Source of the DNA: Gallionellaceae bacterium
GTDB taxonomy: Bacteria; Pseudomonadota; Gammaproteobacteria; Burkholderiales; Gallionellaceae
DNA length: 64,000 bases
Direction of reading: 5' to 3'
Assembly (NCBI GenBank): GCA_019753125.1
Contig: JAIELH010000026.1
Span: 18,262-82,261 of the forward strand
The position numbers were made by a program, and so were the translations under genes. The notes beneath the pieces are model-generated. The model was not told the DNA's origin, searched no databases, and saw only the letters and a list, made by a program, of their open reading frames with translations. Position 1 is the first letter of the stretch; every line of letters starts with the position of its first letter. Of this stretch, positions 11,010 through 22,066 are shown in pieces.

Positions 11010-11987
11010 TTGAAAAAAGTATTAATCACCGGTATTAATGGGCAGGACGGATCATATTTGGCAGAGCTACTTCTGTCCTGTGGATACGAAGTGCATGGCA
11101 TTGTACGGCGTGAAGCCATTGAGGATGCTGCGCACCGTCTGTCCAATATCAGCCACTTATGCGACAAAGTGAAACTTCACGTTGGCTCGGTTGACAACCA
11201 TCTCTCTATCTACAAAATTGTAGCGAATATTCAACCGGACGAATGCTATCACCTTGCCGCTTCAAGCTTCGTGAGCTATACGTTTGACGATGAAGCGTCG
11301 GTTGTATCAAATAACTTCACGGCCACACATGCGTTGCTGGCCAGCATCAAAGAGCTTGCGCCAAACTGCCGGGTTTATTTTGCCGGATCGAGCGAGATGT
11401 TTGGAGATGCAAGAGTCACACCGCAGAATGAGTCGACGCCCTTCAACCCAAGATCGGTATATGGCATTTCAAAATTAGCCGCGTTTCATCTGGCGAGAAG
11501 CTACCGTGAGCATCATAAATTGTTTGTGGCTGCGGGCATTCTGTACAACCACGAATCACCACGCCGGGGCTTTCAGTTTGTCACCAGGAAAATCAGCGCT
11601 ACTGTTGCAAAGATCCATCTTGGGCATGCCAATTATCTGGAATTAGGGAATATAGATGCTTTAAGAGACTGGGGTTACGCTCCTGACTATGTGGTGGCCA
11701 TGCATGCAATGCTTCAGCAAGATATACCCGAAGACTTTGTGGTCGCCACCGGCGCTTTGCATTCAGTCAAAGAGTTTTTGATTAAAGCCTTTGCTGTGGC
11801 CGGTCTCGACTATAAGCCTTATTTGCGCATTAAATCGGAGCATTTCAGGCAGGGTGAGGCAGTGCCTTTATGCGGCGATGCAAGCAAGGCGCGACGTTTA
11901 TTGGGCTGGCGTCCTACCAAAACATTTGAACAAGTTGTAGAAGAAATGGTGCTTGCGGATATCGAACGCCTCAGAGGGAATCAATGA
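11010..11987 (+). CDS. gmd: GDP-mannose 4,6-dehydratase-like NAD-dependent epimerase/dehydratase
   Basis: MKKVLITGINGQDGSYLAELLLSCGYEVHGIVRR; NHESPRRGFQFVTRKI; YxxxK motif (SVYGISK). Confidence 0.88.
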   Translation: MKKVLITGINGQDGSYLAELLLSCGYEVHGIVRREAIEDAAHRLSNISHLCDKVKLHVGSVDNHLSIYKIVANIQPDECYHLAASSFVSYTFDDEASVVSNNFTATHALLASIKELAPNCRVYFAGSSEMFGDARVTPQNESTPFNPRSVYGISKLAAFHLARSYREHHKLFVAAGILYNHESPRRGFQFVTRKISATVAKIHLGHANYLELGNIDALRDWGYAPDYVVAMHAMLQQDIPEDFVVATGALHSVKEFLIKAFAVAGLDYKPYLRIKSEHFRQGEAVPLCGDASKARRLLGWRPTKTFEQVVEEMVLADIERLRGNQ

Positions 11988-13204
11988 GAGTTCTATTCAC
12001 AACACCAATTCTGGAGCACCCTGCTGCGGGAGGGCCGCAATTACGCATCGAGAACTCGATAAAGGCATTATCGAGAGTATGTGAACTCGATATTGTATAC
12101 AGGGCTTCCGCACACACTGAAGCCGTTGAGAAAACCAGTAATTTTTTTCGAAACTACGCATCTGAATACAGTGTCTTGTCCAGACCAATTCCAGAAGGTT
12201 TGTTTTTTCGTGGCCTGTCATTGGCTGAAAGAGCCTTGAATCGCTTTTTCGATACAAGGACTGCCGGGCAGGCAAAGTATATTCTCGATCATATTGACCG
12301 CAGGCGGATTGATATCCTGTGGTTTGGATATGGAAATATTTCATATCCGCTGATCAAATATATTAAAGCGCGAAAGCCAAACCTGAAGGTAGTGTGCGAC
12401 ACGGATAGCGTATGGTCACGTTTTGTGTTGCGCGAGTTGCCGTACGCGAGCGGGTTAAGAAAATTACGAATATGGCGAACCGGGCGAAAAAAAGAGCTGG
12501 AAGAACGAGCTTGGGTAAAGCTGTGTGACGTAACCACTGCGGTGTCTGAGATTGATGCGGAATATTATAGAAGCATTGCGGATGAGCCAGGCAGGATACA
12601 TTTATTTTCAAATGTGATTGATGCCGAAAATTACAAGCTGCCACCCCCGCCTCCAGCTGGTTTCAAGAAGCCATCCATTTATCTTGCCGGAAGCTTCGGC
12701 CATTACAATAGCCCCATGGATACTGCAACTCGCTGGATGCTGGAAGATATCTTTCCCCGTGTGCTTCAAAGCCATCCTGAAGTGCATTTTTATATTGTGG
12801 GCCGCAATTCGGAGCTGGGTTTTGGCCATATGAACAGCCCGCATATTACTGTTACGGGGCAACTGGAGACGGTATTGCCGTATCTTTGCAACACCGATGT
12901 TGCGCTTGTTCCGTTGAAGTTTGAATCGGGCACACGTTTCAAGATATTGGAAGCCGGAGCCTGCAAGGTGCCGCTTGTTTCGACAACTCTGGGTGCGGAG
13001 GGCATTCCTGTGCTGAACGGACGGGATATCCTGATTGCTGATGAACCGCAAGATTTTGCAAAGGCAATTGCCAGATTGCTTGACGATAAAGAGCTTGCTA
13101 AAACATTGGCGCTAAACTGCCATAATTTGGTCGACGAACATTTTAGTGTTGAATCGTTGGCTATCGAGGCGAAACATATTCTGGAATACCTGAACCGTGA
13201 TTGA
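11984..13204 (+). CDS. Glycosyltransferase (GT4-like)
   Basis: LFSNVIDAENY, FKILEAGACKVPLVSTTLGAEGIPVLNGRDILIAD; ATGA coupling with the preceding gene. Confidence 0.85.
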   Translation: MRVLFTTPILEHPAAGGPQLRIENSIKALSRVCELDIVYRASAHTEAVEKTSNFFRNYASEYSVLSRPIPEGLFFRGLSLAERALNRFFDTRTAGQAKYILDHIDRRRIDILWFGYGNISYPLIKYIKARKPNLKVVCDTDSVWSRFVLRELPYASGLRKLRIWRTGRKKELEERAWVKLCDVTTAVSEIDAEYYRSIADEPGRIHLFSNVIDAENYKLPPPPPAGFKKPSIYLAGSFGHYNSPMDTATRWMLEDIFPRVLQSHPEVHFYIVGRNSELGFGHMNSPHITVTGQLETVLPYLCNTDVALVPLKFESGTRFKILEAGACKVPLVSTTLGAEGIPVLNGRDILIADEPQDFAKAIARLLDDKELAKTLALNCHNLVDEHFSVESLAIEAKHILEYLNRD

Positions 13205-13634
13205 GCGCATCGTAAACAAGGAGCAAGAACTTGCGATTATCATCCGCCATTCCTTCCGCAAGGATGGTATCGAGTTTTTTACTCCCGGCGCCTACTCTCA
13301 GCAGATTGGTTACATGAATCGCCCGGCAGGGTATGTTATTTCACCTCATGTGCACAACCCCGTAGCACGTGAAGTTCAATATACCAAGGAGGTCTTGCTT
13401 ATCAAGAGCGGCCGGTTAAGGGTGGATTTCTATTCGGAAGAGCAGGAATATCTGGAAAGCGCTATTCTGGAAACGGGTGACGTCATTATGCTTGCTTATG
13501 GCGGGCATGGTTTTGAAATGCTGGAGCCAACGGAAATCATCGAGGTCAAGCAGGGTCCCTATGCAGGCGACCAGGATAAGACACGATTCGAACCTGTTGA
13601 TGCAAACGCCTTGAGAATGCGAGGAAGCAACTGA
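13197..13634 (+). CDS. Small cupin-like protein in the sugar-biosynthesis cassette
   Basis: ISPHVHNPVAREVQYTKEVLLIKSGRLRVDFY and LETGDVIMLAYGGHGFEML cupin-like pattern; overlaps the preceding gene. Confidence 0.7.
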   Translation: MIERIVNKEQELAIIIRHSFRKDGIEFFTPGAYSQQIGYMNRPAGYVISPHVHNPVAREVQYTKEVLLIKSGRLRVDFYSEEQEYLESAILETGDVIMLAYGGHGFEMLEPTEIIEVKQGPYAGDQDKTRFEPVDANALRMRGSN

Positions 13635-14747
13635 ATGATCCCCGTCAATGAGCCATTATTGGACGGCAATGAAAAAAAGTATCTTCTGGAGTGCATCGAA
13701 ACCGGGTGGATTTCTTCCGAAGGCCCGTTTATCAAGCGGTTCGAAGAACGGTTTGCCGCACTGGTTGGGCGCAAATACGGGATTGCCGTATGCAATGGCA
13801 CGGCGGCACTTGATGCGTCAGTGGAAGCGCTTGGCATCGGGCGCGGCGATGAAGTTGTCATGCCGACCTTCACTATCATTTCATGCATCAATCAAATTGT
13901 TCGTGCCGGCGCCAAGCCCGTTCTGGTGGACAGCGATCCGCTAACCTGGAACATGGATGTCACGCAGATCGAGGCGAAGATTACGGCTCGCACCAAGGCC
14001 ATCATGGCTGTGCATATTTTTGGTTTGCCGGTGGACATGGAGCCATTGTTGGAGCTTGCCCGCAAACATGGGCTGAAAGTGATCGAAGACGCCGCCGAAA
14101 TGCATGGCCAGGCTTGCATGGGCAGACCCTGTGGCAGCTTTGGCGACATCAGCACCTTTAGTTTCTACCCCAACAAACACATAACGACAGGTGAGGGTGG
14201 CATGATTGTGACTGACGATCTTGCGCTTGCCGAAAAATGCCGCTCCTTGCGTAATCTCTGCTTCAAACCCGAGCAGCGTTTCGTGCATGATGAACTGGGC
14301 TGGAATCTGCGCATGACCAATTTGCAGGCGGCGCTGGGTTTGGCGCAGATGGAACGACTGGATAAATTTGTGCAGATCAAACGCCGTATGGGCGCGCGTT
14401 ATACCGAGTTGCTGGAGGGTACGCCGGGTATTCAACTGCCGCTGGCGCATACCGATTATGCCGACAACATCTATTGGGTGTTCGGTATGGTGCTGGATGA
14501 CAGCGTACCGTTTGATGCCAAGGAGGCAATGGCCAGATTGGGCAAGCTTGGTATTGGCACGCGCCCGTTTTTCTGGCCGATGCACGAGCAGCCGGTGTTC
14601 AGGAAAATGGGGCTATTTGCCAATATAAACTTTCCTGTAGCTGAACGCATTGCCCGGCGTGGATTTTATATTCCCAGCGGCTTGGCGCTGACTGATGAGC
14701 AAATGGAGCAATCCGCAGCAGCGGTGAAAGAAGTTTTAACTCATTGA
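13635..14747 (+). CDS. DegT/DnrJ/EryC1 aminotransferase, perosamine synthetase-like
   Basis: MIPVNEPLLDGNEKKYLLECIETGWISSEGPFIKRFEE; PLP-lysine context FSFYPNKHITTGEGGM. Confidence 0.9.
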   Translation: MIPVNEPLLDGNEKKYLLECIETGWISSEGPFIKRFEERFAALVGRKYGIAVCNGTAALDASVEALGIGRGDEVVMPTFTIISCINQIVRAGAKPVLVDSDPLTWNMDVTQIEAKITARTKAIMAVHIFGLPVDMEPLLELARKHGLKVIEDAAEMHGQACMGRPCGSFGDISTFSFYPNKHITTGEGGMIVTDDLALAEKCRSLRNLCFKPEQRFVHDELGWNLRMTNLQAALGLAQMERLDKFVQIKRRMGARYTELLEGTPGIQLPLAHTDYADNIYWVFGMVLDDSVPFDAKEAMARLGKLGIGTRPFFWPMHEQPVFRKMGLFANINFPVAERIARRGFYIPSGLALTDEQMEQSAAAVKEVLTH

Positions 14748-14935
14748 GTTTACAAGGCTGCTGCGCATGGTTTGCTTATGCACACAGGCGCCAAGAGCAG
14801 ATACTCAGTACCTTTTCCTGAATGTCTGGCTCATCACTCGGCAATGAAAAAAACTGGTGGCAGCGCAGCCATGCAATTCTCGAAAAAAGATACCAAATCA
14901 AGAGTCCAGTAGCGACGGGGCTTGCAGCATAGCGG

Positions 14936-15388
14936 TTAACTCTGCTCCCAGGGCAATCCGGCAGCGCGCCAGCCGCCGGTGGTATTGCGGTGCTCGTCGC
15001 TGTCTTTTTCGCCCTCGAATCCTTCCAGCACGTTGTAGCAGCCGGTATAACCGGCCTGCGTCGCGGCGATGGCTGCGGCATTTGCGCGTGCGCCACTGCG
15101 GCACATGAACAGCACCAGAGCTTCCTTTTCCACTTGCTGCTCCAGTTGGCTGAGGAAACTCGGATTGGGTTTCATGCCCGGATAGGTCAGCCATTCGATT
15201 TCGACGGCGCCGGGCACGCGGCCTACCCAGTCCAGCTCGGCGCGGCTGCGCACGTCCACCAGCTTGGCGCCGGGCGCGGATTGCAGGATTTCGTAAGCCT
15301 CATCCGGGAATAGTGCGCCCTCGTAGGGCAGATTCATTTCTTTGGCGCGTTGTTGCGCGGTTTGCAAAGTGGCAGTAATTTTTCCCAT
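14936..15388 (-). CDS. Rhodanese-like domain protein
   Basis: KLVDVRSRAELDWVGRVPGAVEIEW; active-site loop MCRSGAR. Confidence 0.88.
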   Translation of the reverse strand: MGKITATLQTAQQRAKEMNLPYEGALFPDEAYEILQSAPGAKLVDVRSRAELDWVGRVPGAVEIEWLTYPGMKPNPSFLSQLEQQVEKEALVLFMCRSGARANAAAIAATQAGYTGCYNVLEGFEGEKDSDEHRNTTGGWRAAGLPWEQS

Positions 15389-15508
15389 GATGTCTCTTTC
15401 TCTTGAATACGGTGGTTTTTGGATGCAGGGGTAGTGCTTAATGGAGGTTCAATGATATATCCATAAATGCTATGCTGTGACGCACCGGTACATACTAACG
15501 CAACCGAC

Positions 15509-16699
15509 ATGAAAAATCATTCCCGTCAGGCTCCTTCCGGCACCACGATCGACGCTTTTGAATCGGTGCACCCCGAGCGTTTTGCGGCCGCGCAAAAAAG
15601 TACCTGGGTAAGTATCGCGATCAATTTGCTGTTGACGTTGTTTCAGGTAGTCGGCGGGTTTTTCAGTCATTCCCAAGCCTTGATGGCGGACGGCTTGCAT
15701 TCCTTGTCCGATCTGCTTTCCGATATTCTGGTGCTGTACGCGAACCGCCACGGCAACCGGCACGCCGATGAAAATCATCCGTATGGCCACGCGCGGATCG
15801 AAACCGCCGCGACGCTGATTCTCGGCGCGTTTCTGGCGATGCTCGGCGTTGGTTTGCTGGTGGCGGCGGCAATGCGCTTGCAGCATCCGGAAGCTTTACG
15901 GGCGATCAACCCGCTGGCGCTTGCCGTTGCAGTCATCGCGTTGATCGCCAAGGAAGGGATGTTCCGCTACATGCTGGCCGTGGCGCTGCGGGTGCGTTCG
16001 CAGATGCTGGTGGCGAACGCCTGGCATGCGCGCTCGGATGCGGCGTCCTCGTTGGTCGTGGTAGTCGGGATTATCGGCAATTTGCTCGGCTACACGTTCC
16101 TCGATCTGGTCGCGGCAGCCGTGGTGGGGGTGATGATCGCGCATATGGGCGGCAAGCTGGCGCTCGAGGCGATGGCGGAGCTGATCGATACCGGTCTGGG
16201 CGCCGAAGAGGTCGAGGCGATCCGCCAGACTTTGCGCGACACGCCGGGCGTGCTTGGGCTGCATGAATTGCGCACGCGCAAAATGGCCGACAACGCGCTG
16301 GTCGACGCGCACATCATGGTCGATCCGAAGATCAGCGTCTCCGAAGGGCACTACATCGCCGAGGCGGCGCGGCGGGCCGTGCTGGCCAAACATCATGTCA
16401 TGGATGTGATGGTGCATATCGACCCGGAAGACGATCACAAGGCAAAGCCCAACGCGCACCTGCCCAGCCGTACGGCATTGCTCGAGCATCTTGCCACGCA
16501 GCTTGGCGATCCGGCGATAAAGGGCTGTCGCGTGATTTTTCATTATCTGGACGGCATGATCGATGCGGAAATTTATCTGCCCGCCGGGCAGCTACCTCAC
16601 GAGCACGCCGATGCATTGCAGGTGCGCTGTAATAACCTGACGGTTCAAGATCCGCTGTTTCGCGCGATCCATATCCACCGCAGCCACGCACAAAATTAG
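15509..16699 (+). CDS. Cation diffusion facilitator (CDF) transporter
   Basis: QALMADGLHSLSDLLSDILVL and HARSDAASSLVVVVG (HxxxD); C-terminal VMVHIDPEDDH domain. Confidence 0.93.
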   Translation: MKNHSRQAPSGTTIDAFESVHPERFAAAQKSTWVSIAINLLLTLFQVVGGFFSHSQALMADGLHSLSDLLSDILVLYANRHGNRHADENHPYGHARIETAATLILGAFLAMLGVGLLVAAAMRLQHPEALRAINPLALAVAVIALIAKEGMFRYMLAVALRVRSQMLVANAWHARSDAASSLVVVVGIIGNLLGYTFLDLVAAAVVGVMIAHMGGKLALEAMAELIDTGLGAEEVEAIRQTLRDTPGVLGLHELRTRKMADNALVDAHIMVDPKISVSEGHYIAEAARRAVLAKHHVMDVMVHIDPEDDHKAKPNAHLPSRTALLEHLATQLGDPAIKGCRVIFHYLDGMIDAEIYLPAGQLPHEHADALQVRCNNLTVQDPLFRAIHIHRSHAQN

Positions 16700-16798
16700 T
16701 GCGCAAACAAATGCGCCGCGCCCGACTTTGGTGCAAAATATTTTGTGCGCCGGATAACGGGCTTATGGCACAATGCCGTTTTGCTTTGCGGGTGCCTT

Positions 16799-16814
16799 TG
16801 GCACGATATCTGCA
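16799..16814 (+). promoter_or_regulatory. Sigma-54 (-24/-12) promoter for glnA
   Basis: TGGCACG-ATAT-CTGCA, one mismatch to TGGCACG-N4-TTGCW; 67 bp upstream of the glnA ATG. Confidence 0.82.
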
Positions 16815-16880
16815 ACCAAAGATTTCAGTTGTTGGTTAGTTCGATTTGCTTATTATTTTTTGTACTTTGGGGAGAAAGTT

Positions 16881-18296
16881 ATGTCGATGTCGGCAAATGA
16901 TGTATTGAAGATGATCAAAGACCACGATGTGAAGTTCGTGGATTTCCGTTTTACCGATACGCGCGGCAAAGAGCAGCACGTCGGCGTACCCGCCAAATAT
17001 GTTGGCATGGACAAGTTTGAAGACGGCCACGCCTTCGACGGCTCCTCGATCGCCGGGTGGAAGGGCATCCAGGCTTCCGACATGTTGCTGATGCCGGATC
17101 CCTCGACCGCCTATCTCGATCCGTTCATGGATGAAAACACGCTGGTGATTACCTGCGACGTCGTCGAGCCATCCGACGGCAAGGGCTATGACCGCGATCC
17201 GCGTTCGATCGCGAAGCGCGCCGAAGCGTACCTGAAATCCAGCGGCGTCGGCGACACCGCTTTTTTTGGCCCGGAGCCGGAATTTTTCATCTTCGACTCG
17301 GTGAACTGGCATGTCGACATGTCCGGCTGCTCGTTGAAGATCAACTCCGAAGAGGCTGCATGGGCAACCGGCGAGAAGTTTGACGGCGGCAACACCGGGC
17401 ATCGCCCGATGGTCAAGGGCGGCTACTTCCCGGTTCCACCGGTCGACAGCCTGAACGATATCCGCGCCGCGATGTGCCTGGCTTTGGAAGATATCGGCAT
17501 CGAAGTCGAAGTGCATCACCACGAAGTGGCGACAGCCGGCCAATGCGAGATCGGCACCAAGTTCAACACCTTGGTGCGCCGCGCCGACCAGACCCAGGCA
17601 TTGAAATACGTCGTGCACAACGTCGCGCACCAATACGGCAAGACCGCGACCTTTATGCCCAAGCCCATCGTCGGCGACAACGGCTCCGGCATGCATGTGC
17701 ACCAGTCGATCTGGAAAGACGGCAAGAACACGTTCGCAGGCAACGGCTACGCCGGCCTGTCCGAGACCGCGCTGTTCTACATCGGCGGCATCATCAAGCA
17801 CGCCAAGGCGCTGAACGCGATCTGCAACCCCGGCACCAACTCTTACAAGCGTCTGGTTCCGCACTACGAAGCGCCGGTCAAGCTGGCTTACTCGGCGAAA
17901 AACCGTTCCGCTTCGATCCGCATTCCGCACGTAGCCAGCGACAAGGCGCGCCGTATCGAGACCCGTTTCCCGGATCCGACCGCAAACCCGTATCTGTGCT
18001 TTGCCGCGCTGATGATGGCCGGTTTGGACGGCATCCAGAACAAGATTCACCCCGGCGATCCGGCCGACAAGAATCTGTACGATCTGCCGCCTGAAGAGGA
18101 CGCAAAGATTCCAACTGTATGCGCATCGCTGGATGAGGCGCTGGCTCATCTGGACAAGGATCGCGAGTTCCTGACACGCGGCGGCGTGTTCTCGAGCGAC
18201 TTCATCGATGCCTTCATCGCCTTGAAGATGGAAGAGGTCAACAAGATTCGCATGACCACGCATCCGGTCGAATTCGACATGTACTACAGCATCTAA
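16881..18296 (+). CDS. glnA: Glutamine synthetase type I
   Basis: [88 protein letters not shown]. Confidence 0.98.
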   Translation: MSMSANDVLKMIKDHDVKFVDFRFTDTRGKEQHVGVPAKYVGMDKFEDGHAFDGSSIAGWKGIQASDMLLMPDPSTAYLDPFMDENTLVITCDVVEPSDGKGYDRDPRSIAKRAEAYLKSSGVGDTAFFGPEPEFFIFDSVNWHVDMSGCSLKINSEEAAWATGEKFDGGNTGHRPMVKGGYFPVPPVDSLNDIRAAMCLALEDIGIEVEVHHHEVATAGQCEIGTKFNTLVRRADQTQALKYVVHNVAHQYGKTATFMPKPIVGDNGSGMHVHQSIWKDGKNTFAGNGYAGLSETALFYIGGIIKHAKALNAICNPGTNSYKRLVPHYEAPVKLAYSAKNRSASIRIPHVASDKARRIETRFPDPTANPYLCFAALMMAGLDGIQNKIHPGDPADKNLYDLPPEEDAKIPTVCASLDEALAHLDKDREFLTRGGVFSSDFIDAFIALKMEEVNKIRMTTHPVEFDMYYSI

Positions 18297-18315
18297 GCAT
18301 CACGCAAGACAAAAC

Positions 18316-18341
18316 AAAAACGGGGCTGATGCCCCGTTTTT
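18316..18341 (+). terminator. Rho-independent terminator after glnA
   Basis: AAAAACGGGGC-TGAT-GCCCCGTTTTT perfect hairpin with T tract. Confidence 0.92.
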
Positions 18342-18423
18342 GTTTATTGCGCCGAATTGTAATTGTTTGTGCGTGCGGAGCGCTTGGCCTATACTTGCCG
18401 CATCACCTTGAGGAAGAACAGAC

Positions 18424-18921
18424 ATGAAACTTCGATATTTGTTTGCCATGTTATTTTGCCCGATGTTTGCGCAGGCGGAAATCTACAAGGCTGTCGATGC
18501 GGATGGGCACGTCACTTATTCCAGCACGCCGATCAAGGGCAGCAAGAAAATCATCCTGGAACCGCTTTCGACCACGCTTCCGCCGGGACACGCACGCTCT
18601 GCAACTTCACCGGAGGGCTTCCCGAAGGTGGATGGCGCAACCCAGAAGGGACGCGACGAGACGCGCCGCAGGATTCTGCAGGACGAATTGAGCAGTGAGG
18701 AAAAACTGCTTGAAGAAGCCAGAAAAAACCTGAAGAGTGCCGAGGAAAACCCGGAAGTATTCAAGGTGGTTGTCGGCAAGAAGCCCGATGGCTCGCCGGT
18801 TACCGAGACGCGGCGCAATGTTGCCAAGTACGATGAAAAAATAAAGCTGTTGAATGAACAGGTCGATTTGCATCAGAAAAATATTGAAGCCCTCAAGACT
18901 GAGCTGTCCAAACTCAAGTAA
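18424..18921 (+). CDS. DUF4124-type periplasmic protein
   Basis: Signal peptide, then AEIYKAVDADGHVTYSSTPIKGSKK; coiled-coil C-terminus. Confidence 0.82.
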   Translation: MKLRYLFAMLFCPMFAQAEIYKAVDADGHVTYSSTPIKGSKKIILEPLSTTLPPGHARSATSPEGFPKVDGATQKGRDETRRRILQDELSSEEKLLEEARKNLKSAEENPEVFKVVVGKKPDGSPVTETRRNVAKYDEKIKLLNEQVDLHQKNIEALKTELSKLK

Positions 18922-19187
18922 GGGCTCGTAAATGAATAACATGGGCTTACGTTGCAACGTATTCGGGATGAGTGCAAGGCGCGAAGCGCAGCGAATGGTC
19001 GTTCCATTCGCAAGCTTCGCAACACCGCAATCGCCCGAATACGCTGCAACCCTCCGGGCTGGGGTCGCTTTGGGCTCATCCCTATGTTGCGAGCCGCTTG
19101 TTGTGAATGACACAACCGCGCGTCTCGCGCCTTGGTCTGCGCCCAAAGCGACCCCAGCGTAAGCCCATGTTATTCATTTACGAGCCC
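18922..19187. mobile_element. MITE-like non-autonomous element with 30-bp perfect TIRs
   Basis: GGGCTCGTAAATGAATAACATGGGCTTACG at 18922-18951 and its exact reverse complement at 19158-19187; TAA on both sides; nested inverted repeats inside. Confidence 0.85.
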
Positions 19188-19228
19188 TAACTTCCACTCT
19201 GGCATGTTTTCTGCATTACAAGTAGAGT

Positions 19229-20269
19229 ATGCCTGATTTTCATCTTCTTGCTCTTGAACACCTCGATACGGCAGTCATCCTGCTGGATGAAGCGTCGCGT
19301 ATCGTCTACCTCAATCCGGCCGCAGAGCATCTGTTTGACATAAGCGGCAAAAATTTGTTGGGGCATCCGGTTGATCAGGCGTTCACACACGCCGAGCAAC
19401 TGTCCAGCGCGATGCGCCAGGCGATAAGCAACAACGCCAGTTATATCGAGCATGACCTGACGCTTGGCACGCATGCGCACGGCAAATTGCATCTGCGTTG
19501 TGCGGCAACGCCGCTGCAATATTCGGAACATTATTTGCTGCTGGAGTTTCATCCGATAGACCGGCCGCTGAAGCTGGCGCGCGAAGAGCAGATGCTGGAT
19601 CAGACGCAGGCCAACCGCCTGCTGCTGCGCAATCTGGCGCACGAGATAAAAAACCCGCTGGGCGGCATACGCGGCGCGGCGCAGTTGCTCGAACAGGAAC
19701 TGGAAAAACCGGCATTGCGCGAATATACCCAGGTCATCGTGCAAGAGGCAGACCGGCTGCGCTCGTTGATGGAGAAGCTGCTCAGCCCGCAAAATGCATC
19801 GCACTATAGCGCGCTCAATATCCACGAAGTCATGGAGCGGGTGCGCAGTGTGGTGCTGGCGGAAATGCCGGCGGAGCTTGAAATACAGCGCGACTACGAC
19901 ATCAGCCTGCCGGCGCTGGTCGGCGACAAGGAGCAACTGATACAGGCGATGCTCAACATCGTGCGCAACGCAGCACAAGCGATGCAGGGCAGCGGCACCA
20001 TCACGCTGCGCACCCGCATCGCGCGCCAGGTGACGCTGATCAAGCGCCGCCACCGGCTCGCGGTGATGGTGCAAATTATCGATAACGGCCCCGGCATCCC
20101 CGTGGAATTGCAGGACAAGATTTTTTATCCGCTGGTATCGGGGCGTGCCAACGGCCACGGCCTGGGGTTGACACTGGCGCAGGACTACGTCAGCCAGCAT
20201 CACGGCACGATAGAATTCGACAGCGAACCGGGGCGCACGTGTTTTACCGTGCTGCTTCCTCTTCCATAA
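19229..20269 (+). CDS. ntrB: Nitrogen regulation sensor histidine kinase NtrB
   Basis: PAS domain; NLAHEIKNPLGGIRGAAQLLE H-box; DNGPGIPVELQDKIFYPLVSGRANGHGLGL. Confidence 0.95.
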   Translation: MPDFHLLALEHLDTAVILLDEASRIVYLNPAAEHLFDISGKNLLGHPVDQAFTHAEQLSSAMRQAISNNASYIEHDLTLGTHAHGKLHLRCAATPLQYSEHYLLLEFHPIDRPLKLAREEQMLDQTQANRLLLRNLAHEIKNPLGGIRGAAQLLEQELEKPALREYTQVIVQEADRLRSLMEKLLSPQNASHYSALNIHEVMERVRSVVLAEMPAELEIQRDYDISLPALVGDKEQLIQAMLNIVRNAAQAMQGSGTITLRTRIARQVTLIKRRHRLAVMVQIIDNGPGIPVELQDKIFYPLVSGRANGHGLGLTLAQDYVSQHHGTIEFDSEPGRTCFTVLLPLP

Positions 20270-20275
20270 AGGTAA

Positions 20276-21697
<1,422 letters not shown>

Positions 21698-22066
21698 GTG
21701 TTGCGTGAACAGTGTAATTTGCTGGAACAGATTTATTGGCGATGATAAATGCGCACTCCGTGCGATGAGCAGCCGTTCGCTCAATTGATTTCCCATAGGG
21801 GGTCAAAAAAACGGCTGCGGTGCATTTCATCTATATCTTTCGGTCTATTGACCGGGAGTTTGCCAAGGGGTAGGGTGCGGTGCAGTGAGCCGGGGCGACC
21901 GACAGAGCGGTAACGTGCCTAGCAGTGGAGATGCCGTGTATCCATCTATAGACACAGAACTCCACCTATGGCAACAAATGCCTATAGGTGGGTATTTTTC
22001 GATGATGTATATTTTACGTTGGGCATCGTCATTGGGGTTGTGAAGATTCATTACTTGGAGAAATAA

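Noticed and set aside
14822-14932. 36-codon ORF MSGSSLGNEKNWWQRSHAILEKRYQIKSPVATGLAA after the aminotransferase gene
   Set aside because: Composition is gene-like and it may be a remnant, but there is no clear RBS and no recognisable family; not enough to call.
18932-19162. Plus- and minus-strand ORFs of 76-80 aa within the MITE-like element
   Set aside because: Incidental frames across nested inverted repeats; no domain.
21700-22017. Possible attI or integrase relic between ntrC and the first cassette
   Set aside because: No tyrosine recombinase motif found in any frame. The CCACCTATGGCA..TGCCTATAGGTGG hairpin next to the core is suggestive but insufficient to call attI.
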